NCBI GenBank assembly: GCA_029961685.1
Contig: JARWKL010000009.1
Location: 22,315,237 to 22,379,236, forward strand
Direction: 5' to 3'
Source of the DNA: Aristolochia californica
Taxonomy: Eukaryota > Streptophyta > Magnoliopsida > Piperales > Aristolochiaceae
DNA length: 64,000 nucleotides
Shown here in pieces: positions 63,859 through 64,000 of the stretch (position 1 is the first letter of the stretch; the number at the start of each line of letters is the position of its first letter). The translations under genes were made by a program, and so were the position numbers. The notes under the pieces were generated by a model. The model had not been told where the DNA came from. It made no database searches and worked only from the letters and a program-made list of their open reading frames with translations.

Positions 63859-64000
63859 TACTACTAGAGGAAGAGATTGTGGAGACAGACCAAGAGGGTC
63901 CAAAAATTTCACTTCATGCCATGACTGGCCTGCGCAGTTCTAACACCATGCAAGTTAAAGCCTAGTTACATCATCTTCAATTACTTGCTTTAGTTGACTC
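63859..64000 (+). pseudogene. Element H resumes: gag-protease linker
   Basis: After the duplication TACTA the plus frame continues LEEEIVETDQEGPKISLHAM, TGLRSSNTMQVKA, then a TAG. This is the acidic linker before the protease and matches the corresponding place in D. It shows that D interrupted H exactly here. The window ends inside H. Confidence 0.87.

Overview
The window is nuclear DNA of a flowering plant. The evidence is a GT-AG spliced gene, plant Ty1-copia and Ty3-gypsy (chromovirus) LTR retrotransposons primed by initiator tRNA-Met, a Tourist-like MITE and an endogenous caulimovirid (plant pararetrovirus). I cannot name the species. About 85-90% of the 64 kb is retroelement DNA, nearly all decayed.

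Region by region. 0-1.6 kb: one intact small gene for a secreted DIR1-like lipid-transfer protein (minus, 630-965). 1.6-19.8 kb: a mosaic of broken copia elements (A, B', A2, B, P), a reversed gypsy element (N) carrying a TRIM-like miniature, and a reversed non-autonomous copia (C6) in INT-LTR-INT order. 19.9-25.9 kb: two copies (C1, C2) of a non-autonomous copia family with no gag-pol; C2 is complete, with target-site duplication (TSD) GTTTT. 25.9-28.9 kb: AT-rich LTR-like DNA, a GC-rich leader and an 18-residue-coding minisatellite. 28.9-32.4 kb: endogenous caulimovirid polyprotein remains on the minus strand. 33.4-35.5 kb: a five-exon gene of unknown function on the minus strand, the best cellular gene here. 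35.5-40.2 kb: mostly unique intergenic DNA with one MITE and one doubtful ORF. 40.2-43.3 kb: gypsy element M (minus) with another element (R) inside its gag. 44.6-64.0 kb: one very deep nest.

The nest reads C4 (copia, minus) > J (gypsy, plus) > I (plus) > H (plus) > D (minus) > E (minus) > F (minus), seven levels, plus solo LTR K inside the gag of J. Flanking 5-bp duplications confirm K (TTCAC), D (TACTA), E (TACTG) and F (TACGA/TACGG, one mismatch). Gag-pol reading frames resume across the insertions. The right halves of H, I, J and C4 must lie beyond base 64,000; the last 137 bases are already H again.

The gypsy lineage shows an unusual shared layout. The gag frame starts inside the 5' LTR and passes through the primer-binding site, and the pol frame runs through the polypurine tract and stops inside the 3' LTR, so both LTR ends are coding. 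No intact autonomous element is present. The only long unbroken retroelement ORF is the 345-codon gag of the deletion derivative F. All boundaries and similarities were judged by eye; no database search was made.
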